Shown: positions 19,595-28,825 of the stretch, piece after piece
Numbering within the stretch: the first letter of the stretch is position 1
Layout of the letters: the number at the start of each line of letters is the position of its first letter
Translations under genes and position numbers: made by a program
Origin: Planococcus sp. 107-1
GTDB taxonomy: Bacteria; Bacillota; Bacilli; Bacillales_A; Planococcaceae
DNA length: 64,000 nt
Direction of reading: 5' to 3'
Assembly: GCF_021513255.1 (NCBI RefSeq)
Contig: NZ_CP090977.1
Coordinates: 2,480,001 to 2,544,000, forward strand
Notes under the pieces: model-generated
Seen by the model: the letters and a program-made list of their open reading frames with translations, nothing else
Told to the model about the DNA's origin: nothing
Databases searched by the model: none

Positions 19595-20281
19595 TTAATA
19601 TTGGTAGTAGTATGTTTCTTTCGTCTGCGTAAAGTTATTGAGGACGATTCCCAAAAGCTTACTGCTGGTCAGTTCAATCATCTCCTTCGCTTTTAACGCT
19701 CCACGTTTTTCAGTGGTGCCTGAATTGATGATCAACACGGTTCCTTCACAATGATCCGCTATCAATTTCCCATCAGCTACTGATAAAATCGGCGGCGAAT
19801 CGAAGATGACCAAATCATAGGATTTTCCTAAATGTTGGATCAGGTGAGCCATTGTCTCTGAAGCTAACAATTCAGCCGGATTGGGAGGAATCGGTCCGCA
19901 AGTCAATAAATGAAGCCCGCTGATCGGCCCTTTTTTAATCGCGGCTTCTACTGGCAAGCGGCGAGTCAATACACTCGACAATCCGACCGTGTTGCGGATT
20001 TCAAAAGTGTGGTGCATCGTCGGTTTTCTCATATCGCCATCAATTAGAAGAACTTTCTTTCCTTCTTGTGCAAAGACGACGGCCAAGTTAGCCGCAGCAG
20101 TCGACTTCCCTTCTGCAGGAGCTGCAGAAGTAATCGCAAGCGACCGGATTTCTTTATCAGCCATTGAAAAATTAATATTCGTTCTGACATTCCGGAATTG
20201 TTCCGAAACGAAACTTTTCGGTGTTGTATAAGCAACTAATTTTCTTCCGGTACGATCTATTTTCCGTTTCGTTTTACTCAT
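19595..20281 (-). CDS. CpsD/CapB-family tyrosine autokinase (BY-kinase)
   Basis: 228 residues. It has Walker A APAEGKSTAAANLA, the A-prime motif VLLIDGDMRKPTMH and Walker B LVIFDSPPIL, which define bacterial tyrosine kinases. The C-terminus ends KETYYYQY, a tyrosine cluster for autophosphorylation. It overlaps the stop of the upstream YveK-like gene by four bases (ATGA). In Gram-positives the transmembrane modulator and kinase are separate proteins that together control polymer length and export. The cognate phosphatase is not in the window. Confidence 0.93.
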   Translation of the reverse strand: MSKTKRKIDRTGRKLVAYTTPKSFVSEQFRNVRTNINFSMADKEIRSLAITSAAPAEGKSTAAANLAVVFAQEGKKVLLIDGDMRKPTMHHTFEIRNTVGLSSVLTRRLPVEAAIKKGPISGLHLLTCGPIPPNPAELLASETMAHLIQHLGKSYDLVIFDSPPILSVADGKLIADHCEGTVLIINSGTTEKRGALKAKEMIELTSSKLLGIVLNNFTQTKETYYYQY

Positions 20282-21015
20282 GTTCTGAACGCCTCCTTCT
20301 CTTTAAGCGACACTTGCTCAATCTTGCGGATTTTGTGATTCTCATTCATCGGCGACACTACACCAAGTATTGGGAGACCGAGCAACTCCTCGACATCTTC
20401 TTCACTTTTTACCGTGGTGTCTAAAAATGCCAGCAAGAAGGCGATGCCCACCCCAAGTACAAGCCCGCCTGCAGCAGCTGCTGCAATATTCATCACCAAA
20501 TTGGGCTCAACAGGTTCCGGGTTTTCGCTCAATGTTGCTGTTGAAAGAATATTAACATTGTCCACATTCATCAATTCTTCAATTTCTGCCTGGAAAACCG
20601 TTGCAATCATATTCGCGATTTTGACTGCTTCGGCCGCATTTTCATCTCTCACGGAAATATCAATAACTTGAGACTCGGACGCTGAATTCACGGTTATTTT
20701 ATTTGTCAGCTCTTCCGCTGTTGCCGTTAAATTCAAGCGTTCGATTACTTGATCGAGTATAAAAGGTGTTTTAATGATGACACTGTACGTATTGATCAAT
20801 TGAAGATTCGTTTGAATGTCTGTATTCGTAATAGGCATCGTTTCACTTTGCTCTGAGTTGATCAGAATCTGGGTGGAAGTCTGGTAAATAGGCGTCACTA
20901 AGTAAACAGTCGCCGCTCCAGCCAATACAGCGGCTAAAATGACCAGACTGACAATCATCAAAATCCTCTTTTTAATAATTCCATATACCGTCCGCAAATT
21001 TATTTCTTCAATCAT
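20278..21015 (-). CDS. YveK/CapA-type chain-length modulator (Wzz domain)
   Basis: 245 residues with two transmembrane segments (about residues 18-38 and 178-198) flanking an extracellular helical domain. The N-terminal YQTSTQILINSEQSE strand and the proline-rich NPEPVEPN before the second membrane segment are the Wzz hallmarks. The short cytoplasmic tail activates the adjacent tyrosine kinase. The ATG follows GGGGACAG. An AT-rich motif at 21101-21122 lies about 90 bases upstream and partly overlaps the end of the TuaH-like gene. Confidence 0.92.
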   Translation of the reverse strand: MIEEINLRTVYGIIKKRILMIVSLVILAAVLAGAATVYLVTPIYQTSTQILINSEQSETMPITNTDIQTNLQLINTYSVIIKTPFILDQVIERLNLTATAEELTNKITVNSASESQVIDISVRDENAAEAVKIANMIATVFQAEIEELMNVDNVNILSTATLSENPEPVEPNLVMNIAAAAAGGLVLGVGIAFLLAFLDTTVKSEEDVEELLGLPILGVVSPMNENHKIRKIEQVSLKEKEAFRT

Positions 21016-21100
21016 TTCGCTGTCCCCTTTGCTCCGAATTTTCTTTTACACTGATTTGAATAGGCCCATAGAACCTGAAAATCTTTATTCCGTTAATTAA

Positions 21101-21122
21101 ATCTAATAATTCAGATTATTTA
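21101..21122. promoter_or_regulatory. AT-rich motif upstream of the YveK/CpsD pair
   Basis: Contains TCTAATAATTCAGATTAT, which is also found exactly at 44983-45000 upstream of FemAB-like paralog 6. It shares CAGATTATTTA with the 24-bp repeats at 6221 and 15886. Part of it encodes the last residues of the TuaH-like protein. Confidence 0.4.
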
Positions 21123-22305
21123 AGAGCTTAAATTCCTCCTCATATAACGGATCTTTTGCCAGATGGACCATTAATGAGAGCTTCTCTTCCCAATCTTGTT
21201 TCTTCGCAACTATTTGCCTTTCTTGAATCAAGCTATCAGAATTTCTAAATTTAATGCTTTTTAGGCATTCTGAGATAAACTCCAAATCGCTTTTCGCATA
21301 GGAATAGACGCCGGATTGCTGATACTTTTCTGTAGTGGGCACGCCGATGCCGACTACCGGTATTCCAGCTGCTAAGTATTCGAACATTTTCAATGGACTG
21401 ACTGCTTGATTGTATTCAATTTTTTTATAGGGCAGCACCCCAACATCCATCGCCTTCATATACCGCGGAACGTTTTCATATTTTACGCCGCCCAAGCTAT
21501 GAACATTCTTCAATGCCAGCAGCTTATCGAGCGATTCATTTTTTTCTTTTGCTACAGGACCGACGAGTATCAGTTGGACAGAAGGTGCTGTTATAGCTAG
21601 TTTATAGAGAAGCTCAAAATCGAGTTTACTTTTAATGCCGCCTATAAAACCGAGCCGCGGCGAGGGAATGTTCTTCAATTCAGCTATTGGCGCATTTGCA
21701 AAATCATTGTACTCGACTCCATTTTCAATGATTACAGCTGGTTGGCCGGTGATGCGCTCAATTTTATCACCTAGAAATTGCGAACTCGCGAAGCGGACCA
21801 CGCTGCTTTTCGCAACTCTTCTCTCTGAAAGCTGAATCATTTTCTTTAAGATAGCTGGTTTTACCCGTTTCAAGCCGCTCGGCTGTACCCAAGTACTCCC
21901 CCAGGAATCACTGCAGTCATAAACAATGCGATCCCATTTTGCAGCTGCTGCTAAATCGCTGAATCCCGGATAAGTGAACCAAAGAATTCGCTTTTCTCCT
22001 TCGCTGACTTCTTTTACGATTTTCTTGAAAATGGAAAGTGTCATTCCGCTTTGAAGATTGATGATATTCTTGTAATCATTGATTTTCAGCTCTACGAGTT
22101 TTTCTGACTGATCCACTCTTCTCCAACGTTTTTCCTTCCTGAGTAGCTCTCCTTTGTTGCCCGTTTCGATAGGAGAAATCCAAAAGACCTTTCCCGTATC
22201 TGGATGCTGCAACAGTTTTTCTACGAGCCGGTGCCTTCTATACTTTAATGCGTCATCTCCAATACCAGACGGCGCTACCACAAAATGATCAATTTGCATC
22301 TTCAT
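21103..22305 (-). CDS. TuaH-like glycosyltransferase
   Basis: About 400 residues resembling B. subtilis TuaH, which acts in teichuronic acid synthesis. It starts with IDHFVVAPSGIGDDALKYRRHRLVEKL and has a GT-B C-terminal half: RLGFIGGIKSKLDFELLYKLA, the ENVPRYMKAMDVGVLPY segment and SPLKMFEYLAAGIPVVG (donor-binding E). The exact start is unclear between a GTG at 22308 and ATGs at 22305 and 22299. It stands alone between the galE terminator and the YveK gene, so it probably has its own promoter in the 295-base gap above it. Confidence 0.82.
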   Translation of the reverse strand: MKMQIDHFVVAPSGIGDDALKYRRHRLVEKLLQHPDTGKVFWISPIETGNKGELLRKEKRWRRVDQSEKLVELKINDYKNIINLQSGMTLSIFKKIVKEVSEGEKRILWFTYPGFSDLAAAAKWDRIVYDCSDSWGSTWVQPSGLKRVKPAILKKMIQLSERRVAKSSVVRFASSQFLGDKIERITGQPAVIIENGVEYNDFANAPIAELKNIPSPRLGFIGGIKSKLDFELLYKLAITAPSVQLILVGPVAKEKNESLDKLLALKNVHSLGGVKYENVPRYMKAMDVGVLPYKKIEYNQAVSPLKMFEYLAAGIPVVGIGVPTTEKYQQSGVYSYAKSDLEFISECLKSIKFRNSDSLIQERQIVAKKQDWEEKLSLMVHLAKDPLYEEEFKLLNNLNY

Positions 22306-22536
22306 CACTCCACTCCCTATTGCTTAGGTGAAAAAAAAGACTGCTTCTACAAATGATTTGGTTCATTATAATCAAAATACAGTTGAATGGACATAGGTTT
22401 CATAGTTAATAAAATCATTATAATACGAATTTAACTGAAATACCTAATAATTCTGAAAATATTTGAAATAATTTTTCTTTTAATAGTTAGAAGGACTGAA
22501 ATTGCTTAATACTAAAGGAGCAAGAGAAGATTTCAA

Positions 22537-22571
22537 GAAAAAACAGCCTGCCCTTTTCAAAGGGTAGACTG
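22537..22571 (-). terminator. Rho-independent terminator after galE (first)
   Basis: On the minus strand, CAGTCTACCCTTT and AAGGGCAGGCTG form a stem of about 12 bp with small mismatches and a short loop. TTTTTT follows. It ends the galE transcript, about 30 bases after the stop. Confidence 0.85.
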
Positions 22572-22604
22572 CTATTTTCGCTGAAAGGTTTCGTTGAATT
22601 CTTT

Positions 22605-23588
22605 TTAAATTTGGCGATTAAGGCTCTTGCTATGCCAATTCCATGCGCTCTTAATAATTTCTTCTAATTTGTATTTCGGCGTCCATCCAAGAATATCCTG
22701 GATTTTTTGAGAAGATGCGACTAGCACCGCAGGATCTCCAAGACGGCGTTCCGTATAATCGATTACTGCTTTTTTGCCAGACACTTTCTCACAAAGGTCA
22801 ATCACTTCTTTTACCGAATAGCCGGAACCATTGCCGAGATTGAAAATTTCATTCTCTACAACGCCTTTGACTAAGCCTTCATATGCCAAAATATGCGCGT
22901 TCGCTAAATCAGTAACATGGACATAGTCCCGAATGCAAGTTCCGTCTCGAGTCTCATAGTCGGTTCCGAAAACGGAAATCTTTTCACGCTCTCCAAGAAG
23001 GTGCTGCAAGATAATCGGTATCAAATGGCTTTCGGGATCATGGCTTTCCCCTATCTCCCCGGAAGCGTGTGCGCCTGCTGCGTTAAAATACCGTAAAATG
23101 ACGTATTTGAAATCATGGGCTTTAGCGGTATCTGCAAGAATCCGTTCAACCATCAATTTCGAACGGCCGTATGGATTGATCGGCTTCGTCGGATTGTTTT
23201 CTGTGATAATCGCAGTTTCGGGAATTCCATATGTAGCTGCTGTAGAAGAAAAGATAAACTTGTCCACACCGTATTCAACCATCTTTTTCAAAAGCATGAT
23301 GGTGGCCCCAACATTATTTTGATAATACTTTAAAGGCTGTGTGACAGATTCACCAACTAGGCTATTGGCTGCGAAGTGGAAGACTGCTTCAATATTGTGT
23401 TCTGTGAATACTTTATCCAAGGTTTCCTCATCACCTAAGTCTCCGTTAATGAATGTTGCTTTTTCGTTCAGCAGGAAAGGAAACCCCGTGGTCAAATTAT
23501 CCAGTACAACGACATCATAATTTCCGATCAACTCTTTTACCGTATGGCTGCCAATATAGCCGGCGCCTCCGCAAATCAATATGGACAT
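22605..23588 (-). CDS. galE: UDP-glucose 4-epimerase, first copy
   Basis: Interconverts UDP-Glc and UDP-Gal (possibly the N-acetyl forms) with tightly bound NAD. 327 residues with the GGAGYIGSHTVKEL nucleotide-binding motif, FSSTAATYG, YGRSK (Y-x3-K pair), YFNAAGAHASGEIGE and RDGTCIRDYVHV, all classic GalE. Its ATG follows AGGGG. A second, only moderately similar GalE lies just upstream at 23.7-24.8 kb, so the locus can make more than one UDP-hexose. The Bacillus-type residue at the NAc-specificity loop cannot be judged by eye. Confidence 0.94.
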   Translation of the reverse strand: MSILICGGAGYIGSHTVKELIGNYDVVVLDNLTTGFPFLLNEKATFINGDLGDEETLDKVFTEHNIEAVFHFAANSLVGESVTQPLKYYQNNVGATIMLLKKMVEYGVDKFIFSSTAATYGIPETAIITENNPTKPINPYGRSKLMVERILADTAKAHDFKYVILRYFNAAGAHASGEIGESHDPESHLIPIILQHLLGEREKISVFGTDYETRDGTCIRDYVHVTDLANAHILAYEGLVKGVVENEIFNLGNGSGYSVKEVIDLCEKVSGKKAVIDYTERRLGDPAVLVASSQKIQDILGWTPKYKLEEIIKSAWNWHSKSLNRQI

Positions 23589-23614
23589 CGAATTCCCCTT
23601 TATTTTTCAGACAT

Positions 23615-24784
23615 TTAGTTTTTACAAAATATGTGAAAAGCATAGCATATTTTCAAAGGGAATGGGTAATTCCCCTCGAATAAGGGGCAGCGTGAAATCA
23701 CTGCCCCGCTCAAGCATTCAAATTTAAAAAGCTTTATCCAGCTCCCGCCTAAAAAAGCGGCAGCGGGATGTGTGGATTCTTTGTAGCCAAAGGGATTTTT
23801 CGCTTGCCAGTTCCAAGAGTCCTTACACATCTGCATTAAATCTCTTTCTGCTTTCCAATCTAAGTACGATTCAGCTTTTGATGGATCCGCATAATAAGAT
23901 GCTGCATCCCCACTCCGGCGAGGGGCAATCTGATAAGGAATATCAATACCCGTAGCTAAAGAAAAAGTCCGGATCAGGTCGAACACGGAATAGCCTCTTC
24001 CAGTACCTAAATTGAATGTTTCAAGTCCTTTATGCGTTTCTAAATAGTCCAAAGCTTTTACATGTCCTTTTACAAGGTCGACAATGTGGATATAATCACG
24101 GACACCGGTTCCATCATGCGTTTCGTAATCATCACCGAAAACTTGCACGACTTTCCGCCTTCCAACTGCCACTTGTGTAATGAACGGCATCAGATTGTTC
24201 GGCTTGCCTTTTGGTTCTTCACCGAGCAACCCGCTTTCATGTGCTCCGATCGGATTAAAATAACGAAGCACAGCAATGCGCCATTCGGGATCCGAGGCGA
24301 TTAAATCTTGAAGAACTTCTTCCGTCATCGACTTACTGCGGCCATACGGATTGGAAGCGCCGAGAGGCGACTCTTCGATGAGCGGCATTTCATCCGAGAC
24401 ATCGTAGACCATAGCCGAAGAGCTGAATATTATTTTTTTGACCCCATGCTTCTTCATGATTTCACATAAGTACAAGGTGCCTCCTAAATTGTTCCGATAA
24501 TAGGCTAGCGGGTCAGTTTCCGATTCAGCTGCCGATTTTAACCCAGCAAAATGCATGACAGCTGAAATCGGATGCAAAGAAAAAATTTCGTTCAATTTCT
24601 TATAATCCAATAAATTGACTTGATAGAAAGGAAAGTCTTTGCCTGTAATCCCTTTAATGCGCCGGATCGCTTCACTCTGACTGTTGATCAACGTATCGGC
24701 AACCACAATTTCATGTCCCGCTTCCAGTAATTCAACTGCTGCATGGCTGCCAATGAATCCAGCTCCGCCCGTTATAAATATCAT
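23615..24784 (-). CDS. galE: UDP-glucose 4-epimerase, second copy (C-terminus probably frameshifted)
   Basis: An extended SDR epimerase. It starts MIFITGGAGFIGSHAAVELLE, with FSSSAMVYD, YGRSK, YFNPIGAHESG and HDGTGVRDYIHIVD. The start is the ATG at 24784 after GGAGG; a TTG upstream lies inside the ribosome site. The open frame runs 54 residues past the usual GalE end (NWQAKNPFGYK) into the hairpin at 23684-23707. Adding one T to the T run near 23750 gives an end at a TAA at 23724, just before that hairpin, so a single-base deletion is likely. The true product is then about 353 residues. Confidence 0.88.
   Translation of the reverse strand: MIFITGGAGFIGSHAAVELLEAGHEIVVADTLINSQSEAIRRIKGITGKDFPFYQVNLLDYKKLNEIFSLHPISAVMHFAGLKSAAESETDPLAYYRNNLGGTLYLCEIMKKHGVKKIIFSSSAMVYDVSDEMPLIEESPLGASNPYGRSKSMTEEVLQDLIASDPEWRIAVLRYFNPIGAHESGLLGEEPKGKPNNLMPFITQVAVGRRKVVQVFGDDYETHDGTGVRDYIHIVDLVKGHVKALDYLETHKGLETFNLGTGRGYSVFDLIRTFSLATGIDIPYQIAPRRSGDAASYYADPSKAESYLDWKAERDLMQMCKDSWNWQAKNPFGYKESTHPAAAFLGGSWIKLFKFECLSGAVISRCPLFEGNYPFPLKICYAFHIFCKN
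23684..23707 (-). terminator. Hairpin, likely terminator of the second galE
   Basis: A perfect 7-bp G/C-rich stem, GGGGCAG and CTGCCCC, with a 10-base loop. On the minus strand it is followed by TTATTC, a short U tract. It would follow the predicted stop at 23724 if the galE frameshift is corrected. Confidence 0.5.
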
Positions 24785-24854
24785 AGTGGCCCTCCTCCTA
24801 CCCAAGGATTTCTAATGAATCTCTATACTAAATGACTTAGGTTAAATTAAAGTT

Positions 24855-24872
24855 AAATAGTCTAAATTATCT
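24855..24872. promoter_or_regulatory. AT-rich motif upstream of the second galE
   Basis: On the minus strand this reads AGATAATTTAGACTATTT, matching AGATTATTTAGATTATTT of the 24-bp repeats at 15 of 18 positions or better. It lies about 75 bases upstream of the galE start. It may be another member of the shared motif. Confidence 0.35.
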
Positions 24873-24940
24873 AAAAACTTTAAAAAGGGTAGGTTGTTAG
24901 ATAGTTTTCACTGTAAATAATAGAAAAAATATTTAATATA

Positions 24941-24973
24941 AAAAAATCGTTCCCTTTTGCAGGAACGATTTTT
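24941..24973 (-). terminator. Rho-independent terminator after vanZ
   Basis: AAATCGTTCC and GGAACGATTT form a 10-bp stem with an 8-base loop, followed on the minus strand by an A/T-rich tail (TTTTTTATA). It lies just after the reconstructed vanZ stop at 24982. Confidence 0.8.
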
Positions 24974-24981
24974 AGCGAACT

Positions 24982-25451
24982 TCAATTTAATGATTGGGAA
25001 ACCCGCTTAGAGAAGAACCATTTTCTAATGAGCCAAAATAACAGTAAACCGGTTGCAGCTCCGCGCTGTCTATCCCTACGTCCCGTATTTCTCCGCTTCT
25101 GCCAGGGATAAAAAGCTGATGGAATTCATCGGACATTGCGTACGCCGCAGCAATCAAAAAAGCATATGCATAACTGCGGAATCCTCCTGCACCACTTTTT
25201 TGCAATGCATTGAGCGCCAAGATCCCTAGCAATAGGTAGGCGATAAAATGTGCACTTTTGCGAACGATAGTATGCAGCGTCTCTACTGAATCTCCGAGTG
25301 CCGGCGAAATCTGCTCAGCCGCTTCAATGATTTTTTCCGTAATGACGGAACTTAATTCACCTGATTCACTACCAGGTTGATGGGACAGGAAAAAAATGAC
25401 GGCCATCCAAATCAGGACAGCTGCCCAAGCTGCTATAGGTATATTTTTCAT
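24982..25451 (-). CDS. VanZ-family membrane protein (frameshifted near C-terminus)
   Basis: Reconstructed as about 156 residues. The first helix is IPIAAWAAVLIWMAVIFFLS, then SHQPG, the S-A-H-F-I-A-Y-L-L-L-G helix, and SDEFHQLFIPGRSGEIRDVGIDSA, the VanZ signature with conserved D-E-x-H-Q. The open frame then reads into an unrelated tail. Restoring one base near 25061-25066 gives GAATGLLLFWLIRKWFF, the fourth membrane helix typical of the family, and a stop at 24982. VanZ-like proteins are linked to teicoplanin resistance and other envelope roles. The ATG at 25451 follows AGAGG. Confidence 0.85.
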
Positions 25452-25517
25452 CAATCGATTAGCCTCTTTTTCCAAATGTTTGGCTTTATTATACCACCTC
25501 TCTGGCCTCCTTTCTCT

Positions 25518-26525
25518 TCAACTCATCGTTTTTTCAGGTTTAGCAGTCATCCGGTAAGCTTGCGGGGTGCTCCCGTTCTTTTCTGCACCCACCATTTCAC
25601 ATAAATGAGCGTATCTTTCGGGATGCCAGATGCGATGGCCTGTGAAATAGTCCAACTCTTCGCTTTTGCTGAATTTCTTTTTAAACTGATAGAGTTTATC
25701 GTCGGGCTCTCCCGTTCTCCCGCCGCCATGATGGATTCGCTCATAGCCATGTTCCTTCCCCCATTGTGCAAGGGCATATTGCAGGACATAGGCCGGTGCT
25801 AGCCGGTGATATTCTTTTAACGTCCCGGTAAGGTGCGCATGGATGGTATTGCCGCAAGCAAAGCTGATGCTCATGCCAATTGTTTTCCCTTCGTACAACA
25901 CTTCTACTGTGACAAGATATTCCCCTAACAGTTTCATGCAGTTTTCAAAGTATTCATCATCAAAATAGTAAATGGAATCTGCATCATTCCGGTTCATCGT
26001 CAAATAATAGATTTTTTTAAAATCATGAAGATCGTCCGGATTTTGAACCACTTGGAATTCAACACCGGCTCTGAGCGACTGTCGAATGTCCCTTCTGCAT
26101 GACGAGGAATACTCATGCTGGATAGGATCATCAAAATCTTTTAACTGTGTCTGGATGGTCTTTCTTTTGAAATGGATATCGTAGCAGTCTTTAAAATCAG
26201 CTGCATTATTGAAAAGCGGATGAAATCGAACAAATTCGCATACGATTTTATTTACTTCACAGTAATGCTGAAAAGCCGCTTCGTATTCTTTCACAAGTTC
26301 TTTTCTGTAGCCTTCTTCATACTCAACAATGATTGGACCTCCGTAGCCATAAGGAGTCGTCAAGTCGTAGTATGGTCCACCTTCGATTTCTATTGGAATT
26401 TCCCTTTTGATAAATAGATTCTTAATGATTCCTTGTGGCCCTTCGTAGGAAAATTCTTCAGCAATGCCGCCTTCGACGTTTTCATAGAGCCGTGCATAAT
26501 CTTTTTTGAAATAGATATCTTCCAT
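25518..26525 (-). CDS. FemAB/FemX-like transferase, paralog 2
   Basis: 335 residues with the same pattern as paralog 1: EDIYFKKDYARLYENVEGG start, TTPYGYGGPIIVEYEEGY, CEFVRFHPLF, DPIQHEYSSSCRRDIRQSL and RIHHGGGRTGEPDDKLYQFK. The start is ATG after AGAGG. It lies 51 bases after paralog 3 on the same strand, so the two are probably one transcript. The basic KKxFSK loop after the GGGRT motif is kept. Probable function as for paralog 1: an aminoacyl- or acyltransferase of an envelope precursor; substrate unknown. Confidence 0.7.
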   Translation of the reverse strand: MEDIYFKKDYARLYENVEGGIAEEFSYEGPQGIIKNLFIKREIPIEIEGGPYYDLTTPYGYGGPIIVEYEEGYRKELVKEYEAAFQHYCEVNKIVCEFVRFHPLFNNAADFKDCYDIHFKRKTIQTQLKDFDDPIQHEYSSSCRRDIRQSLRAGVEFQVVQNPDDLHDFKKIYYLTMNRNDADSIYYFDDEYFENCMKLLGEYLVTVEVLYEGKTIGMSISFACGNTIHAHLTGTLKEYHRLAPAYVLQYALAQWGKEHGYERIHHGGGRTGEPDDKLYQFKKKFSKSEELDYFTGHRIWHPERYAHLCEMVGAEKNGSTPQAYRMTAKPEKTMS

Positions 26526-26576
26526 ACTTAAAACCTCTTTTCTTCTCTCTCTTTAGATAAGCTTCTATTCCCACTC

Positions 26577-27566
26577 TTAACCCCGGTACAGTGGGAAATA
26601 GCCTGGATATTTAATTCCCTGCGTTGCCTTTTTCGCTTCCGATAATTGCTCATAAGCTTCCTGCATGCGGATTTTCTTCCCCATCAAAAGCTCTAAAAAC
26701 GGCGCTTTTGTAAAGTTCTGCTTAAAGCGGTAAAGGTTCTCATCAGAAGCCCCTCCAAGATGAAATTCCTTTTTGCCATTTTCGACTCCCCACCGGCAAG
26801 CTTCGGAAATTACGAGGCTATTCCCTGCCAGTGGATAGGCCGCAGGATCATTTGCAGCTAAGTGGTAATGCATATAATCTCCGTGATGAAGAATGAGAGA
26901 TGAGGAGATGTAGTTCCCTTCATGAATCGCATTAATGAAAAATTGCTTTCCACTGAACACTTCAAACGACGCGTGCAGGGAATCCAAACTGAAAAGATAA
27001 TAGTCGCCAATGTTATTTTTTTTGGCTGTCAGCTCATAGAGCCGCTGAAATTCACTTGCGCTTTCGCCAATGAAATCCAGTTCGATGACGACATTATTTT
27101 TAGCCGCTTTTCGCACTTGTCTTCTGCTCTGGGAAGAAAATTGCTCCATAAAATAATCTTCCCCAGTCAAATCGATATAGACCGTATATCCGTTATCGCG
27201 AAACTCATAATAATCTTCAAAATCCAGTCGATTTTTTAACCATGGGTTGAATCGGATATACTCGCTGACAATCTTATGATCTTCACAATACTGCTGGAAT
27301 TGCTCTTGGAAGACTGCAGCTAAACGCTGCCGCTGCCCATCTTTGCATTTCAAAATAATCGGTCCACTAAATCCGTAAGGCGTGATGATATCGAAATAGA
27401 GTGCACCGCTTATCTGTACCGGCGTTGGCCTGACGATAAACTGGTAATAGACATGTCCGATGTCATTCTTTATTTCAAACATACGCCATTCACCGCCTAT
27501 CTCTTTTGTCTCAAAAAATTTCCCCCACTCTGGTAAAAAATAAATATCCGGCACTTGCACGTTCAC
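26577..27566 (-). CDS. FemAB/FemX-like transferase, divergent paralog 3
   Basis: About 329 residues. It keeps the PDIYFLPEWGKFFE start, FDIITPYGFSGPIIL and EYIRFNPWL, but its C-terminal motif is short: EFHLGGASDENLYRFKQNF, without the G-R-T-x-x-P-D-D insert of the other paralogs. Its central region (SSQSRRQVRKAAKNNVVIEL) resembles GNAT-type FemAB relatives that acylate sugars. The GTG at 27566 lies 9 bases after GGAAAGG and aligns with the paralogs; an upstream start would add a poor hydrophobic leader. It is the first gene of a two-gene transcript. Being the most divergent copy, it may use a different substrate. Confidence 0.68.
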   Translation of the reverse strand: MNVQVPDIYFLPEWGKFFETKEIGGEWRMFEIKNDIGHVYYQFIVRPTPVQISGALYFDIITPYGFSGPIILKCKDGQRQRLAAVFQEQFQQYCEDHKIVSEYIRFNPWLKNRLDFEDYYEFRDNGYTVYIDLTGEDYFMEQFSSQSRRQVRKAAKNNVVIELDFIGESASEFQRLYELTAKKNNIGDYYLFSLDSLHASFEVFSGKQFFINAIHEGNYISSSLILHHGDYMHYHLAANDPAAYPLAGNSLVISEACRWGVENGKKEFHLGGASDENLYRFKQNFTKAPFLELLMGKKIRMQEAYEQLSEAKKATQGIKYPGYFPLYRG

Positions 27567-27819
27567 TCCATCATTCCTTTCCAAAAACAGGATAAATAAG
27601 CTAATTTCTATCAATTAATTTCTAAAATATTTGAAAAGAGTATATCATAAAGGCCTATATTAAATACAGATAATTCTGAATACATTATTGAAATTTTAGC
27701 TGAAATGCATTTAAATATAGTTTGAGGGACATCTAACTATTCATTTGCCTAATTCAACTTTCCGCTTATACTATGTGTAATTCAAAGGTTTACTATTTTA
27801 AGAAATGAGGGTGATTGGA

Positions 27820-28821
27820 TTGCCAGACATCTATTTTGATGAAGCTTATGGAAAACTTTATGAAGAAATCGAAGGCGGTGTCTGTGAAACTTTTGAATTC
27901 ACCCACCCGCTTGGCAGCGTTAGGCACCTATTTATCAAAAGAAAAATTGATATTGAACTGGATGGCATTTGCTATTACGATTTAACGACGCCTTATGGAT
28001 ATGGCGGACCACTCATGCACTGTGAGGAAAAATCCAATCGACCGCTTATAGCGAAAGAATTTCAAAATGCGTTCCAGCAATACTGCCAAGAACAGAATAT
28101 CGTCAGTGAATTTATCCGGTTTCATCCCGTCTTTTCAAACGAAAAAGATTTTGAAGAGGTGTATAAATTAGTTTGGAGAAGAAAAACAATTGGCACCAAT
28201 ATTGCCGATTTTGAAAATCCGGTTCAAAGCGAGTTTTCAAAATCGGCGAAAGAGAATATTAAACGGGCAGCAAAGGCTGGAATCGAGACTCGTGTGACTC
28301 GTCACCCGAAAAGTTTAAAACTGTTTAAAGAGTTCTACTATAAAACTCTGCAAAAAAACCAGGCGGAAGACATCTACTTTTTTACAGATGATTATTTTGA
28401 TAAATGCCTGGCACTTCTCGGGCCTTCCATTTTGCTGATTGAAGCCGTTTATGAAGGTGAAGTAATCGGCATGATTTTAAATTTTGTCCATGGTGATTAT
28501 GTCCATATCCATTTATCCGGTACGCTGCAGGAAACGATTCACTTATCGCCCGTCTACATAATGATGCAAACACTCACTATTTGGGCGAAAGAACAGAACA
28601 TGAAATTGATCCATTCCGGCGGCGGCAGAACATCAAGCCCTGATGACAAACTATTCCAATTTAAAAAGCGGTTCGGCAAACATACGGAGTTCAATTATTA
28701 TTTCGGCTATAAGATATGGAACCCATCTGTTTATGAACGTTTGATTGAAGCAGTTGGAGCGGTTCCAAACAGCCCTTGTTTTCCGGCTTATCGGGCTCGG
28801 CTAACTAAGGAAGTAGGATAA
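27820..28821 (+). CDS. FemAB/FemX-like transferase, paralog 4
   Basis: About 333 residues: PDIYFDEAYGKLYEEIEGG, TTPYGYGGPLMHCEE, SEFIRFHPVF, NPVQSEFSKSAKENIKRA, LIHSGGGRTSSPDDKLF and FNYYFGYKIWNP. I chose the TTG at 27820, 7 bases after GAGGGTG and aligned with paralog starts (paralog 6 also seems to start with TTG). An ATG at 27805 is in frame but lacks a ribosome site. It is divergent from paralog 3 across a 253-base AT-rich gap and ends in its own terminator. Closest by eye to paralogs 1 and 5. Confidence 0.7.
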   Translation: MPDIYFDEAYGKLYEEIEGGVCETFEFTHPLGSVRHLFIKRKIDIELDGICYYDLTTPYGYGGPLMHCEEKSNRPLIAKEFQNAFQQYCQEQNIVSEFIRFHPVFSNEKDFEEVYKLVWRRKTIGTNIADFENPVQSEFSKSAKENIKRAAKAGIETRVTRHPKSLKLFKEFYYKTLQKNQAEDIYFFTDDYFDKCLALLGPSILLIEAVYEGEVIGMILNFVHGDYVHIHLSGTLQETIHLSPVYIMMQTLTIWAKEQNMKLIHSGGGRTSSPDDKLFQFKKRFGKHTEFNYYFGYKIWNPSVYERLIEAVGAVPNSPCFPAYRARLTKEVG

Positions 28822-28825
28822 AAAA

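Noticed and set aside
25518..28821. FemAB copies as an assembly duplication
   Set aside because: The copies differ strongly in sequence and in length of motif regions, so they are true paralogs.
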